Notes: generated by a model not told the origin, from the sequence alone. Shown: positions 10,301 through 18,521, numbered from the stretch's first letter. The stretch is 64,000 nucleotides of DNA from Oscillospiraceae bacterium (GCA_900768995.1 CAAGEZ010000024.1:21105-85104); one strand, 5' to 3'. Translations and numbers: made by a program.

Positions 10301-11055
10301 AAAACGGCACAGGCGGCATTGACGGCATAAGCTACGAGGGCAAGGCATATCCCGTGCCATACAGCGAAATTTGCGCAATGGAAAATATCCCCGATGAGTT
10401 CAGGTCCCTTACCCTCACCTTTATGGCTGATGACAAGGTAGTTGACACCATTGACTTCAAGTACGGCGATACCATTAGCGAGAACAAGCTCCCCACACCT
10501 CCCAAGAAAACAGGCTGCTACGCAAAGTGGGAGGAGCACGATTACGAGAATATGACCTACGGTGCAGTGATAAATGCTGAATATGAGCCGCTCATCACTT
10601 CCATTTCCTCCGACATCACCCGTGAGGACGGCCGCTCCGTATTTATGGCAGAGGGCGATTTCTCCGACACCGACAAGCTCGAAGTCACCGAAAATCCCGA
10701 CGGCAGCTGGAACGTTGTTGTTCCCGCAGACGGTGACGGGGAGAGAACTATCCGATTCCTGCCCGAAACCGCTCCCAAGAAAACGATGCTGAGGGTGGAC
10801 GGAGTTGTTACTCCCTTTGAGACAGACGGCAGCTATATTGTGTTCAAGGTACAGAGCAATAATTTTGTTGTTACCGCTTCAAAGAAGCCCCTGAACGTTC
10901 CGCTTATAGCAGGAGCATCAGGCGGCGGCGTTGCCCTTATCGCTATCCTTGCCACTGTGATAGACAGGAAGAAGAGGAAAAGCAAAATAAACGGCGACAA
11001 GACAGGAAAGACAGAGAATAAAAAGGAAAACAAAAAAGAAAAAGCCGCAAGATAA
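7312..11055 (+). CDS. Large secreted/anchored protein: GLUG repeats, long coiled coil, beta-grasp repeat, C-terminal anchor
   Basis: This 1247-aa exported protein has a signal peptide ending near VFAEEQ (about residue 29; a weak lipobox IYGC precedes it). GLUG-type repeats with the recurring GGIAG core follow at about 170-310. Next come roughly 490 residues (about 320-810) of Asp/Ser/Leu-rich heptads predicted to form a long helical bundle. More GLUG repeats follow (about 840-1000), then an InlB/Listeria-Bacteroides-type beta-grasp segment (about 1030-1095). The protein ends with a transmembrane helix (about 1190-1213) and a Lys-rich tail. The coiled coil thus interrupts a beta-solenoid. Its ATG overlaps the exporter's stop, and GAGGAGG precedes it. 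MMPL exporters in Firmicutes often pair with heptad-repeat surface proteins (YhgE/Pip type), so I infer it is the exporter's extracellular partner. Confidence 0.85.
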   Translation: MMKMKRCAAAALAVMLSVSPIYGCGYVFAEEQSLSAGASANALKEDTVYINSAEEYVEFAKNCTLDSYSRGKTFILNTDINFSAEKADFIPVPSFSGTFEGNGHKISGFSISDNGSVQGLFRYIEKSGRVKSLSVTCVISPSGTSSKSGTICGVNRGTIYGCTVDSVVTGKEYCGGIAGVNEETGLISCCKVGGRIQAEHFTGGIAGENRGCIMLSENSASVNTDVSDSGLDIENINIDDIYSTEKSNDSTDAGGIAGYSSGNIIKCTNRGDVGYSHIGYNIGGICGRQNGYVNSCENYGTINGRKDTGGIVGQAEPHFSLLFSESSMQKLRDRLDELNVIVDKTIDDANNASDTVSGDIDTTLDTLKAVKSDTGDLMDMTDDILNDNIDSVNELSARVTDLIDMAKPASDSFSDASDAFSDAVDKLWEANDLLGDAMDNTDNALDTLFPALDDLSDALNSLQDANESMQDSLGTAQSSIGDSDGLAATLNNLQNQFYIIAQNIEAMSDIVKNLITALDDFNSSSDKNDAMDKIKDSLDRLQDSLDGVSDQLKDADDAIQRLQDLLDSNSDDTDAYKECISEILDVFTGGAFEDMFDALSDLIDGMNDLVDSSAMDDIKDEITKCADLIRNQGNAAVSSDIDLSKPDAITFDDLSTIIDYLMDTSSAVGDAEGAAGSLVDRIKEAWPFLDDGAAAAIAAAYTAEEAVQYTSDASVNLSDGMDQLRAINDYFAGKEKINFSGTDDEFDALRTSLSDNISDLLDNLDVLNASAGDSVNILSDDFKAMNAKASEVYDVIMDMSDELADDPKSLEDYTEDISSSDTEGRADGKIAGCTNNGQVLGDVSAGGIVGTMGIENSIDPEGDIEQKGDRSLNFIYQSRTVVRNCTNNGEVKSKKDCAGGIAGTMDTGCIINSYGYGNVSSTDGSYVGGIAGKSSSAIYGSYAMCRIEGDDYIGGIAGFAHDMSSCASYVIITGSDEYSGAVAGDCDGEAEGNIFTENGTGGIDGISYEGKAYPVPYSEICAMENIPDEFRSLTLTFMADDKVVDTIDFKYGDTISENKLPTPPKKTGCYAKWEEHDYENMTYGAVINAEYEPLITSISSDITREDGRSVFMAEGDFSDTDKLEVTENPDGSWNVVVPADGDGERTIRFLPETAPKKTMLRVDGVVTPFETDGSYIVFKVQSNNFVVTASKKPLNVPLIAGASGGGVALIAILATVIDRKKRKSKINGDKTGKTENKKENKKEKAAR

Positions 11056-11062
11056 AAAAAGA

Positions 11063-11101
11063 ATCCTCATCATACAGCTCTTAAAGCTGTATGATGAGGA
11101 T
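11063..11101. terminator. Bidirectional intrinsic terminator
   Basis: A perfect 17-bp stem (11063-11079 with 11085-11101) with a 5-nt loop sits between convergent genes. On the plus strand ATTTTTATTT follows; on the minus strand the mirror tract TTCTTTTTTT follows. It therefore serves both the GLUG protein gene and the lipoprotein gene. Confidence 0.93.
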
Positions 11102-11109
11102 ATTTTTAT

Positions 11110-11514
11110 TTATCTGGTTTCCGTTGTTGTCTCGGTAGCGTTGTCACGCTCGCCTGGGGCGATGTCACGGATCATATCGTCTGCACCGTCAATAACGTCG
11201 CCTACGATATCCTCCGCACCTGTCACGATGTCGCCTGCGCCTGTAACGATGTCCTCGATAATGCCGTCGCCGTCAATGTCGCCTGTTCTTGCGCCATTAT
11301 TGTCACCGATAACAGAACCGTCACCGCTGTTGGGGAGCATTCCGCTGCCATTATTGCTGTTCATCTCCGAGCCGCCTGACTGTGCCGATGAGCCTGAGTC
11401 CTGCGATGTTCTGCCGTTGTTGTTGTCCTGAGCGGTGTTGTTGTTTCCGCAGGCGGTGAACATAATTCCGAAGCCAAGGAGCACAGGCAGCAATGCTGCT
11501 GTTTTCTTTTTCAT
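11110..11514 (-). CDS. Small Asp/Gly-rich lipoprotein
   Basis: This 134-aa protein starts MKKKTAALLPVLLGFG and has a lipobox FTAC with the lipidated cysteine near residue 22. It is probably exported and anchored in the membrane. The mature part is low complexity: an Asn/Ser/Gly-rich spacer followed by imperfect repeats of the type DIVTGAGDIVTGAEDIVGDV, then a Thr/Glu-rich tail. No enzymatic motif is visible. It is monocistronic, ending at the shared terminator. Similar short lipoproteins are common in spore-forming Firmicutes, but I cannot name a function. Confidence 0.75.
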   Translation of the reverse strand: MKKKTAALLPVLLGFGIMFTACGNNNTAQDNNNGRTSQDSGSSAQSGGSEMNSNNGSGMLPNSGDGSVIGDNNGARTGDIDGDGIIEDIVTGAGDIVTGAEDIVGDVIDGADDMIRDIAPGERDNATETTTETR

Positions 11515-11631
11515 AAGGTCTGCTGTCCTTTCCCACAGAGCTTGTGCCCTCTGCGTGTTAAAAACCGTATATATAAAACGGAAAAAGCTGCAAACCCGTG
11601 CCGATCATTCCACGGCTGTAGCTGTGATATC

Positions 11632-14220
11632 TCAGTCACTGTAGGTGTAGTATGCATATTCTGCTATAGTGACATCTCCATACTCAATATCATCTTCGCT
11701 GACAGTCTTTGACGTATGCTCGAAATCCGTGTCAGTCTCTGACCACCCGGAAAGCTTGTCAAACATTTCCTCCGCCGTGCTCCTGTCATAATAGAAGCTC
11801 AGCGCAGAAACGATTTTGTCCTTTCCGTAAAACTCAATGAGCTTTTCGAGATATACCGAGTATCCACGGTAATTCCAGTTGCTTTCATAGCTTCTGGTAG
11901 CCTCCCAGAAGCCTGCCCTGTCAAGCCGTTCAGCCTTATCGGCAGTGGCTCTGATGAATACTCTTTCAGCAAGCTCGCTGTACTCCGTGGGAATAACGGC
12001 GCAGTTTCCGTTCACGATTATAGTATAACAGCTTTCATTGGTTTTATACTCCTTATAGCTGTGGTTTAAAAGAGTGAGAATATCATCGTAATACTCAAAA
12101 GCGCCCGAAAAACAGCTCATATCCATTGTGCAGATGTCTCCGTTTTCGCTTTCGTACTGGAGAGAGCCGCTGTTTGAAATTGCGTATGTTGAACTGCCAA
12201 CGTCCTGTCCTGCAATATATCCAACAAGAGGAATGCTGTATAATGACAAGCTCATATCACGGTTAGCGGTAAGCTTTTCAACAAGTTCCTTTGTAACCTC
12301 GGGAAGCTCAGTAAAGCCGCAGGAGGAGAGATATGCCATTGTTTCGGAGTAGCTTTCCTTGATGTAAAAGCTTGGCATACCGAAAACATTCAGGTTCCAC
12401 ATTCTGCCCGAAGGGGTGTAATATTCCTCGGGAGACTCGTTCATTATGTCATTGTAAAGCACCTCGCCCAGCTTTGCGCCGAAATCGGCGGGGAGATCGT
12501 TGTAACCTATGCGGCAGGTGTCATTATAATCCTTGCCGCCCTCGGAATATGTCCACTGAGGAGTAAGCTCTGCATAAAGGTCGCTGCGGCTGTGATTTTT
12601 TACTGTGCCGTTTGTGACATAATCTTCGTCATAATTTTTCAGACGCCTGTCAAGCTCGTCTGTGAATGTGCTTCTGACCTTTTCAGCCCTTGCCTGCTTT
12701 ACCTCTTCCAGAACATCAAGCTTTGAAAGGTCATCAATTGCCTTTGAGCCGACAGAGTTATAATATCTTGTAACAGTTCTGCCGGAGCTGAGGGTGTATT
12801 TGATGAGGAGACCGCTGTCCATATAGCTGTTGAAGCCGCTGTCGATCGAATCGGTGTTGTAATATTCGATAATGTCTCTGTGGACCTGTGTAAGGATACT
12901 CAGTGCCTCAGGGTCTCTTATTTCATATTTTTTTGATGTGACGTATGTGGCTTCAAGCTGACCTGTGTAGTATGTCTCCACCTTAGTGACCTTGTCCGCA
13001 GAGGGAACGAAATCACCTGCGCCGAAGCATTTTGTGTCGTTTAGCACTAAGAACGAGCCTACAGACATGAGCACAGTCACGGCATATATCACCAGACCCT
13101 TGACAATTTTTCCGAAGCCCCTGTTTCGGATAACGTGCATCACAAAATAGATGATAAAGGATATTACGAATACAGGCACAAAATTCTCAGTGCCGCTCAT
13201 AATCATAAGGTAACACAGGGAGAATATGCCCACAGTCATAATTATGTGGTAGAAAATGCCGAATACAACAGGCTTGCCCGTGTCCTCAGCCTTTCTTTTT
13301 CTGTAGATAAGATAGGCGACAAAGCCCAGTGCTGCGGTGATAAGTGTGAATATAACAAACCATTTTCCGAAGCTCAGGTCATAGTTATTATTATAGCTCT
13401 CGTAATCTAAATCAAACCTCAGTGACTGGAGTGCCATAACAAGCCCGTATGCACCGCCGAAAGGACCACACCAGGGGACAAGCTTTATAAGATATGCGTC
13501 TGAATCAAAGCCGTTAATGTTTTGGCTCACCGTGCTCACAGCAAGAACAACCGCAAGGGGAACAAGTCCGCAGAGCAGTATGTCATAAGCTGCAGACTCA
13601 AAAATATTTCCGCAGCAGCCTGCCGCAATAACGGTTATGACATAGAACATAACCATAAGCATCAGTCCGCCGAGAATTGTCCTCCAGAGGAATGGATAAA
13701 ACTCCTCAAAAATATGACATTCCCAGCTGTAATAGTCTATCTCACCGTTTCCGAGAACAACTTTTTCAGTAATGAACCTTCCGTCAAAAGCAAGATGTCC
13801 GATAAGGTTGAGCAGGAGACTTACTATCTCCGCTCCGATGAACGGAACAACATAAATGAAAAGTCCCGAAAGAAAATCGGAAACAAACCGCTGCCCCGTG
13901 GTCATAGGCAGTGAAAGTCTCATATCCACCGCCGATTTTTTGTAAAGATATTTGAAAACTGACAGTGCACATATCATTCCCGCAGCCGCCGCAAGACCCG
14001 TTCCGATTATCGCCGCCGCAATAAAGCCGCCGTCAATGTCGGGTCTGTGAGATGCCGCAAGCTGAGTGAGCATTGTTAAGAGCAGCAGGGGAGCCGCCGC
14101 AAAATGCAGCACGAATATCACTATCATCAGCTTCATATTATCTTTCACATTGAACCAAAGATTATGCCCCATTGCCGCCGTGAAAAAGCGGTTTTTGTTA
14201 GTCGAGCTGACCTGCGTCAT
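11632..14220 (-). CDS. ABC transporter permease of a YtrA-type operon
   Basis: This 862-aa membrane protein has six or more hydrophobic segments in the first half (about 25-420), with patterns of the ABC-2 permease group. A long, mostly soluble region (about 425-862) rich in Tyr, Ser and acidic residues follows and is probably extracellular. It begins inside the end of the ATPase gene (23-nt overlap) at ATG 14220, with GGAGGG 8 nt upstream. With the ATPase and GntR regulator it forms a set like Bacillus ytrABCDEF, which responds to cell-wall antibiotics. The large external domain makes export or sensing of an envelope compound plausible, but this is inference. Confidence 0.85.
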   Translation of the reverse strand: MTQVSSTNKNRFFTAAMGHNLWFNVKDNMKLMIVIFVLHFAAAPLLLLTMLTQLAASHRPDIDGGFIAAAIIGTGLAAAAGMICALSVFKYLYKKSAVDMRLSLPMTTGQRFVSDFLSGLFIYVVPFIGAEIVSLLLNLIGHLAFDGRFITEKVVLGNGEIDYYSWECHIFEEFYPFLWRTILGGLMLMVMFYVITVIAAGCCGNIFESAAYDILLCGLVPLAVVLAVSTVSQNINGFDSDAYLIKLVPWCGPFGGAYGLVMALQSLRFDLDYESYNNNYDLSFGKWFVIFTLITAALGFVAYLIYRKRKAEDTGKPVVFGIFYHIIMTVGIFSLCYLMIMSGTENFVPVFVISFIIYFVMHVIRNRGFGKIVKGLVIYAVTVLMSVGSFLVLNDTKCFGAGDFVPSADKVTKVETYYTGQLEATYVTSKKYEIRDPEALSILTQVHRDIIEYYNTDSIDSGFNSYMDSGLLIKYTLSSGRTVTRYYNSVGSKAIDDLSKLDVLEEVKQARAEKVRSTFTDELDRRLKNYDEDYVTNGTVKNHSRSDLYAELTPQWTYSEGGKDYNDTCRIGYNDLPADFGAKLGEVLYNDIMNESPEEYYTPSGRMWNLNVFGMPSFYIKESYSETMAYLSSCGFTELPEVTKELVEKLTANRDMSLSLYSIPLVGYIAGQDVGSSTYAISNSGSLQYESENGDICTMDMSCFSGAFEYYDDILTLLNHSYKEYKTNESCYTIIVNGNCAVIPTEYSELAERVFIRATADKAERLDRAGFWEATRSYESNWNYRGYSVYLEKLIEFYGKDKIVSALSFYYDRSTAEEMFDKLSGWSETDTDFEHTSKTVSEDDIEYGDVTIAEYAYYTYSD

Positions 14221-15094
14221 AACCCATTCCCTCCATTTCGTAAATAAATATCTCTTCCAGCGTCAGGGGTATAAGGTCAAGCACAATGGGATTTTTCTCG
14301 CTGAGCTTTTCCCTTATTTCCTCCTCCGTGCCCTCCATTATGATGTAATGGATGCTCTGACTGCGGCTGTAGTGGAGAATGCCGTATTTCTCGAAATCTT
14401 CCCTTGTATATTCCTCGCTGAATGCCGCCTGGACCTTGTGGATACTGCCCTTAACGCTGTCAAGGTCACGGTTGAAGAGCATTTTTCCCTGATGAAGAAG
14501 AGCCACGCTGTCGCAGACCTCGTTTATCTCTTTAAGGTTGTGGGAGGAAATTACCGTGGTGAGCTGTCTGTCAAGCATAGCGTCCACCAGCATTCGCTTG
14601 ACTATAATTCTCATTGTAGGGTCAAGTCCGTCAAATGCTTCGTCCAGCAGGAGATAATCCGTCTGGCAGGCAAGACCTGTTATAACGATAGCCTGCCGCT
14701 TCATACCCTTTGAAAAGCGGTCGGTCTTTTTGTCAAGGGGCAGCTTTACGGTCTCTCTCAGCTCCTCAAAAAGCTCATCGGAGAAATTGGGGTAAAAGCC
14801 CTTGTAATAATTTTTCAGGTCTTTCAAGGTAAATCCGCCGAACTGTATCGTTTCGTCGTTTATGAAAAATACCCGTTCCTTGACCTTAACATTGTCAAAA
14901 ACATTTTCGCCGTCAATGGTGACGCTGCCGCCCTCGGCTGAATATATTCCCGAAAGGAGCCTTAAAATTGTGGATTTTCCTGCGCCGTTTGAGCCTAAAA
15001 GTCCGAAAGATGTGCCCTTCGGTATCATAAGGTCAACGCCGTCAAGAGCGGTGAAGTCACCGAATTTTTTTGTAACGCCTGTAAGCTGTATCAA
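14198..15094 (-). CDS. ABC transporter ATP-binding protein (YtrB-like)
   Basis: This 298-aa ATPase has Walker A GSNGAGKST (about 34-42), a degenerate signature region FSKGMKRQ in place of LSGGQ, Walker B YLLLDEAFDGLD and the switch His in SSHNLKE. FSKGMKR is typical of the YtrB/DrrA-like group paired with ABC-2 permeases. A roughly 80-aa C-terminal extension follows the ATPase domain. The gene overlaps the GntR gene by 4 nt (ATGA) and the permease gene by 23 nt, so all three are translationally coupled. Confidence 0.93.
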   Translation of the reverse strand: MIQLTGVTKKFGDFTALDGVDLMIPKGTSFGLLGSNGAGKSTILRLLSGIYSAEGGSVTIDGENVFDNVKVKERVFFINDETIQFGGFTLKDLKNYYKGFYPNFSDELFEELRETVKLPLDKKTDRFSKGMKRQAIVITGLACQTDYLLLDEAFDGLDPTMRIIVKRMLVDAMLDRQLTTVISSHNLKEINEVCDSVALLHQGKMLFNRDLDSVKGSIHKVQAAFSEEYTREDFEKYGILHYSRSQSIHYIIMEGTEEEIREKLSEKNPIVLDLIPLTLEEIFIYEMEGMGYDAGQLD

Positions 15095-15462
15095 TTTCTT
15101 ATCCCCCTGTCCTGAAACACTTTGTTTACTATATCCGTCATTTCATCTGACGAAAGCCCCGCCGTCATAGCTTCCTTTGCGGCAGTCTTGAAACTGTCTG
15201 CGGCATTCTGCTTTATAATGTCTCCGTTTTTGTCTGAAATAAAGCTGCCACGTCCTGCAAGGGAATATATTATCCCGTCACGTTCAAGATTCTGGAAAGC
15301 CTTTGACACCGTGTTGGGATTGACTCCAAGCTCCTTGGCAAGCTCTCTCACCGAGGGCAGCTTGTCATTTGGGCGAAGCTGTTTTTTCACCGTCAGCTCC
15401 ACAACACGCTTGTAAAGCTGTTCGTAGATAGGAGTTCTGCTCTGAAGATCAATGTCGAACAT
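15091..15462 (-). CDS. GntR-family transcriptional regulator, YtrA subfamily
   Basis: This 123-aa regulator has an N-terminal winged helix (about 10-72) with the GntR signature LPSVRELAKELGVNPNTVSKAFQNLERDG (positions about 38-66) and only a short helical C-terminus. That places it in the small YtrA subfamily, whose members repress their own ABC transporter operons and release DNA on envelope-antibiotic stress. The start lies one base after the stop of the winged-helix gene upstream. A candidate operator is the repeat at 16177-16208. Confidence 0.92.
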   Translation of the reverse strand: MFDIDLQSRTPIYEQLYKRVVELTVKKQLRPNDKLPSVRELAKELGVNPNTVSKAFQNLERDGIIYSLAGRGSFISDKNGDIIKQNAADSFKTAAKEAMTAGLSSDEMTDIVNKVFQDRGIRN

Positions 15463-16161
15463 TTAGCTGCTCCTTTCCATTTTGTAGCCCATACCGAAAA
15501 CCGCCTTTATGTACCGGGGATTGTGAGGGTCGGGTTCAATTTTTCCTCTTATCCGCCTGATGTGGTCAACAACGGTGCGGTGAACGCCGTAGGGAGCTTC
15601 TTTCCATACGCTGCGGTAGATGTCCTCCACCGAACAGACCCGACCGCAGTTTTCCATAAGATATTCCACAATGCCGAACTGAGTCGAAGTGAGCTTCACT
15701 TCTCTGCCCTGAGCGAAAAATTCCCGCCGCTTCCTGTCCACCGAAAGACCGCCGTTCACAATGGTGTCGGGCACGCTTTCCGTGGCAGGCAGGCTGTAAA
15801 GATATCTCCTGAGCATAGCCGCTGTTCTTGCGGTAAATTCATTCCTGCCGAGACTGTCCGCCGAAAGGCATATGTCCGCACCCTTGTCCAGAGCCACCGT
15901 GCGGTATATCTCGTCGCAGGAGTGGGAAACGGTCATAATGGGAATGTCGGAACTGTTGCGAATGGCTTCGATCTCCGAAAATCTGGGAGCGGAAATGCCT
16001 CCGTCGCAGATTATCGCCATAGAAATGCCCTCAAAGCTTTGGGGCAGCGTCGATGAGCTTTTTGAGAGAATGCTGCCTGCTTTCAGAAATGACTGAAGTC
16101 TTGCTCCCGAACCCGTTTCATCGGGAGAATATATCCATACAAGGGGCTTGATATCCGTCAT
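15463..16161 (-). CDS. OmpR/PhoB-type winged-helix regulator with a degenerate receiver
   Basis: This 232-aa protein ends in an OmpR-type winged helix (about 140-230): LTSTQFGIVEYLMENCGRV, a recognition segment with VVDHIRRIRGKIE, and the closing IKAVFGMGYKME. The N-terminal 125 residues have a receiver-like length and pattern, with an Asp in AIICDGG near the expected position. The acidic pocket and the conserved Lys after beta-5 are not recognisable. No histidine kinase is adjacent, so it may act without phosphorylation. ATG 16161 is chosen over an upstream in-frame codon because AAAGGA precedes it. It is the first gene of the GntR/ABC operon. Confidence 0.85.
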   Translation of the reverse strand: MTDIKPLVWIYSPDETGSGARLQSFLKAGSILSKSSSTLPQSFEGISMAIICDGGISAPRFSEIEAIRNSSDIPIMTVSHSCDEIYRTVALDKGADICLSADSLGRNEFTARTAAMLRRYLYSLPATESVPDTIVNGGLSVDRKRREFFAQGREVKLTSTQFGIVEYLMENCGRVCSVEDIYRSVWKEAPYGVHRTVVDHIRRIRGKIEPDPHNPRYIKAVFGMGYKMERSS

Positions 16162-16176
16162 AGCTGTCCGTCCTTT

Positions 16177-16208
16177 CTGTATTATCTGTATTAGTTGTAA
16201 TAATACAG
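16177..16208. promoter_or_regulatory. Triple CTGTATTA repeat downstream of the -10 (candidate operator)
   Basis: CTGTATTA occurs at 16177-16184 and 16186-16193 as a direct repeat with 9-bp period. Its inverted copy TAATACAG is at 16201-16208 after a 7-bp gap, abutting the -10 box of the minus-strand promoter. A bound regulator would cover the transcription start. The direct repeat fits an OmpR-type protein and the inverted pair fits a GntR dimer; both are encoded by this operon. Confidence 0.6.
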
Positions 16209-16236
16209 TTATACCACACACCGACAGATTTGTCAA
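16208..16236 (-). promoter_or_regulatory. Sigma-A promoter of the regulator/ABC operon
   Basis: On the minus strand TTGACA (16231-16236) and TATAAC (16208-16213) are separated by 17 bp, upstream of ATG 16161. Confidence 0.88.
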
Positions 16237-16341
16237 GCGTTTTCATAATTGGTAAAGGATTACAAAAGGTTACATTTTGGCAACAATGCTTGTTCACAGT
16301 TTGTTTACCGTCATTGTTCGGCAAATTTGTACATATCCCTC

Positions 16342-16369
16342 TTGAAAAATTTTTCAAATGGTGTATAAT
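16342..16369 (+). promoter_or_regulatory. Sigma-A promoter of hprK
   Basis: TTGAAA (16342-16347) and TATAAT (16364-16369) are separated by 16 bp. GGAGG at 16400-16404 precedes the hprK ATG. Confidence 0.85.
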
Positions 16370-16410
16370 ATAAATATGTATGCCGACTTTTGTAATAATG
16401 GAGGATTATT

Positions 16411-17373
16411 ATGGCGGAAAAGAAATTCAGCGTAACCTTAAAGGAAATCATTGACGAGTTCCATCTTGAAACTATCCATCTTCCTATGGACGCTTCAAAG
16501 CTCCTTGTTATCGAGACTGAGATAAACCGTCCCGGACTTCAGCTTTCGGGCTTTTACGAATATTTCAACAACGAGCGTATCCAGATAGTGGGAAAGGCAG
16601 AGTTTGCCTACCTTGCAACAATGGAGGAAAGCGTGAGAAAGGAGCATCTTGAAATGCTCTTTGCCCAGCACGTCCCCTGCATAATCATCACCCGTGAGCT
16701 GCCCTATTTCCCCGAAATGCTTGACCTTGCCCGTCAGTATGAGATACCTCTTCTCCGCTGCAAGGACAGCACATCGAGCTTTATGTCCGCACTTATCGCC
16801 TACCTTAACCTGCACCTTGCCCCGAGGATCACCCGTCACGGCGTTCTCATCGAGGTCTACGGCGAGGGAATGCTTATCCTCGGCGAAAGCGGCGTAGGAA
16901 AGAGCGAGACCGCCGTTGAGCTTATCAAAAGAGGTCATCGTCTTGTTGCCGATGATGCCGTTGAGATAAGAAAGGTGTCGAACATCAGCCTTGTTGGTTC
17001 ATCTCCCGAAAATATCCGCCATTTCCTGGAGCTTCGTGGCATCGGCATCGTAAATGCCCGCCGCCTCTTCGGTATGGGTGCCGTAAAGGTAACGGAGAAG
17101 ATCGATATGATAGTCGAGCTGGAGCCTTGGGACAGCGAAAAGGTATATGACAGAATGGGCGTTGACAGCGAATATACCTCCATTCTCGGCGTAAAGGTGC
17201 CTTGCTCCACAATCCCCGTAAAGCCCGGACGTAACCTTGCAGTAATTCTTGAGGTTGCCGCAATGAACAACCGTCAGAAGAAAATGGGCTATAACGCCGC
17301 TCAGGAGCTTCTTGACAACCTTGGTCTTGAGACCGAGCATAAGGAAACTGTCAAGAAATGGGATATCTATTGA
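16411..17373 (+). CDS. hprK: HPr kinase/phosphorylase
   Basis: This cytoplasmic enzyme phosphorylates and dephosphorylates Ser46 of the phosphocarrier HPr, the central switch of carbon catabolite repression in Firmicutes. The N-terminal domain spans about 1-130. The catalytic domain has HGVLIEVYG (His143), Walker A GESGVGKS at 158-165, VADDAVEI, and the family signature LRGIGIVNARRLFG (about 208-221). The length of 320 aa is normal. It is preceded by its own promoter and followed by a hairpin-rich repeat, so it appears monocistronic. Confidence 0.97.
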   Translation: MAEKKFSVTLKEIIDEFHLETIHLPMDASKLLVIETEINRPGLQLSGFYEYFNNERIQIVGKAEFAYLATMEESVRKEHLEMLFAQHVPCIIITRELPYFPEMLDLARQYEIPLLRCKDSTSSFMSALIAYLNLHLAPRITRHGVLIEVYGEGMLILGESGVGKSETAVELIKRGHRLVADDAVEIRKVSNISLVGSSPENIRHFLELRGIGIVNARRLFGMGAVKVTEKIDMIVELEPWDSEKVYDRMGVDSEYTSILGVKVPCSTIPVKPGRNLAVILEVAAMNNRQKKMGYNAAQELLDNLGLETEHKETVKKWDIY

Positions 17374-17390
17374 TTTATAAATAATAACAC

Positions 17391-17705
17391 AGTTTGTCGA
17401 AAAAGTGTTTGCATTATACAAGCTTTACAAAAGCTTGGGGGAGTTGTTTTGTCCAAAACGTTCCACCGGAACGTTTTGGAGGTTTAGTAAAGTCCGTACC
17501 GTTAAAAGGGGAGGCGGTCTTGTACGCCTCCCCTCGAAATGCTTTCGCATTTCTCACCCCTTGCTCCGTTTTGGAAGGATAAAAGGGGATTTCGCCCTCT
17601 GCGGAGGGCGACGAGGGCGCTGCCCCTCGACCCCGCAAGCCTTTGGAAAGGCTTGACCGAAACCTTTACCTTTGAGCTTATTTGTGCAACTTTTTTCGAC
17701 AAACT
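17391..17705 (+). repeat. Hairpin-rich intergenic repeat with terminal inverted repeats, copy 1
   Basis: This 315-bp element fills the gap between hprK and the PHP gene. Its ends are inverted repeats: AGTTTGTCGAAAAAGT at 17391-17406 and ACTTTTTTCGACAAACT at 17689-17705, differing by one base in the A/T run. The core (17432-17660) contains several strong hairpins, such as AACGTTCC/GGAACGTT, GGGGAGGCGG with its inverted copy, GAAATGC/GCATTTC and AAGCCTTT/AAAGGCTT. A second copy of the core lies inverted at 23666-23893. Small size, terminal repeats and lack of coding capacity fit a MITE-like nonautonomous element. No clear target-site duplication is visible. Confidence 0.82.
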
Positions 17706-17767
17706 TAACTGATTATTTGCAGACCTCGGAGCTTTCGGGGTCTGCATTTTGGAAAAGGGAAAAGCAG

Positions 17768-18490
17768 ATGAAAATAATCGCAGATATGCACACACATACC
17801 GTGGCTTCCACCCACGCATACTCCACCGTCAAGGAAATGACCGAGGCAGCCCGTGACGCAGGGCTGGAATTTCTCGCCATAACCGACCACACCCCCGCCT
17901 CTACCGACGGGCCCCACATATGGCACTTCCATAATCTCCACAAAGCCATTCCCCGTGAGCTTTTCGGGGTCAGGATAATATACGGCGCAGAGTCAAGCGT
18001 TACCGATTTTGAGGGGCATATCGACCTGCCCGACGATGAGTGCAGAAAGCTTGACTGGATAATCGGCTCAGTGCACACGGATATCCTCTCCTCGGGAACA
18101 TTGGAGCAGAACACGAATGCATATCTGGGACTTGCGAAAAATCCCCTTGTTGACGTTATCGGTCACCCCGCCACAATAAAATTCCCATTTGACTACGAAA
18201 AGGGCATAAAGGCGTTCAAGGAATATGACAAGCTTGTGGAGATAAACGAGAGCACACTTCTTTGGAAAAATTCCGAGAAAAATTACCGTGAAATAATCCC
18301 TCTCTGCAAGAAATATGACGTTAAGCTCATTGTCAACACCGATTCCCATTTCTTTGCTTCCGTGGGAAAGGTTGAACGTTCTTTGCAGCTCCTCAATGAA
18401 TTTGACTATCCCGAAAAGCTTGTGGTAAATACGGACAGAGAACTGCTCCTTGAACGGATAAACAGAAAAAACGGCATAATTTTCAGCTGA
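17768..18490 (+). CDS. PHP-domain phosphoesterase, YcdX-like
   Basis: This 240-aa cytoplasmic hydrolase of the PHP fold starts MKIIADMHTHT, the first metal-binding motif (HTH, about 8-10). It continues with TDHTP, a glutamate in GAESSV, DWIIGSVHTD, DVIGHP and NTDSH, giving the full set of His/Asp ligands for three metals. It matches the YcdX/putative-hydrolase branch rather than histidinol phosphatase or DNA polymerase PHP domains. An upstream open frame runs into the repeat, but the fold starts at ATG 17768, with a GGG-type ribosome binding site. murB follows 31 nt downstream, so they may be cotranscribed. Confidence 0.88.
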   Translation: MKIIADMHTHTVASTHAYSTVKEMTEAARDAGLEFLAITDHTPASTDGPHIWHFHNLHKAIPRELFGVRIIYGAESSVTDFEGHIDLPDDECRKLDWIIGSVHTDILSSGTLEQNTNAYLGLAKNPLVDVIGHPATIKFPFDYEKGIKAFKEYDKLVEINESTLLWKNSEKNYREIIPLCKKYDVKLIVNTDSHFFASVGKVERSLQLLNEFDYPEKLVVNTDRELLLERINRKNGIIFS

Positions 18491-18521
18491 TTTGCGGCAT
18501 AATTGATATGGGTGATCTGAA

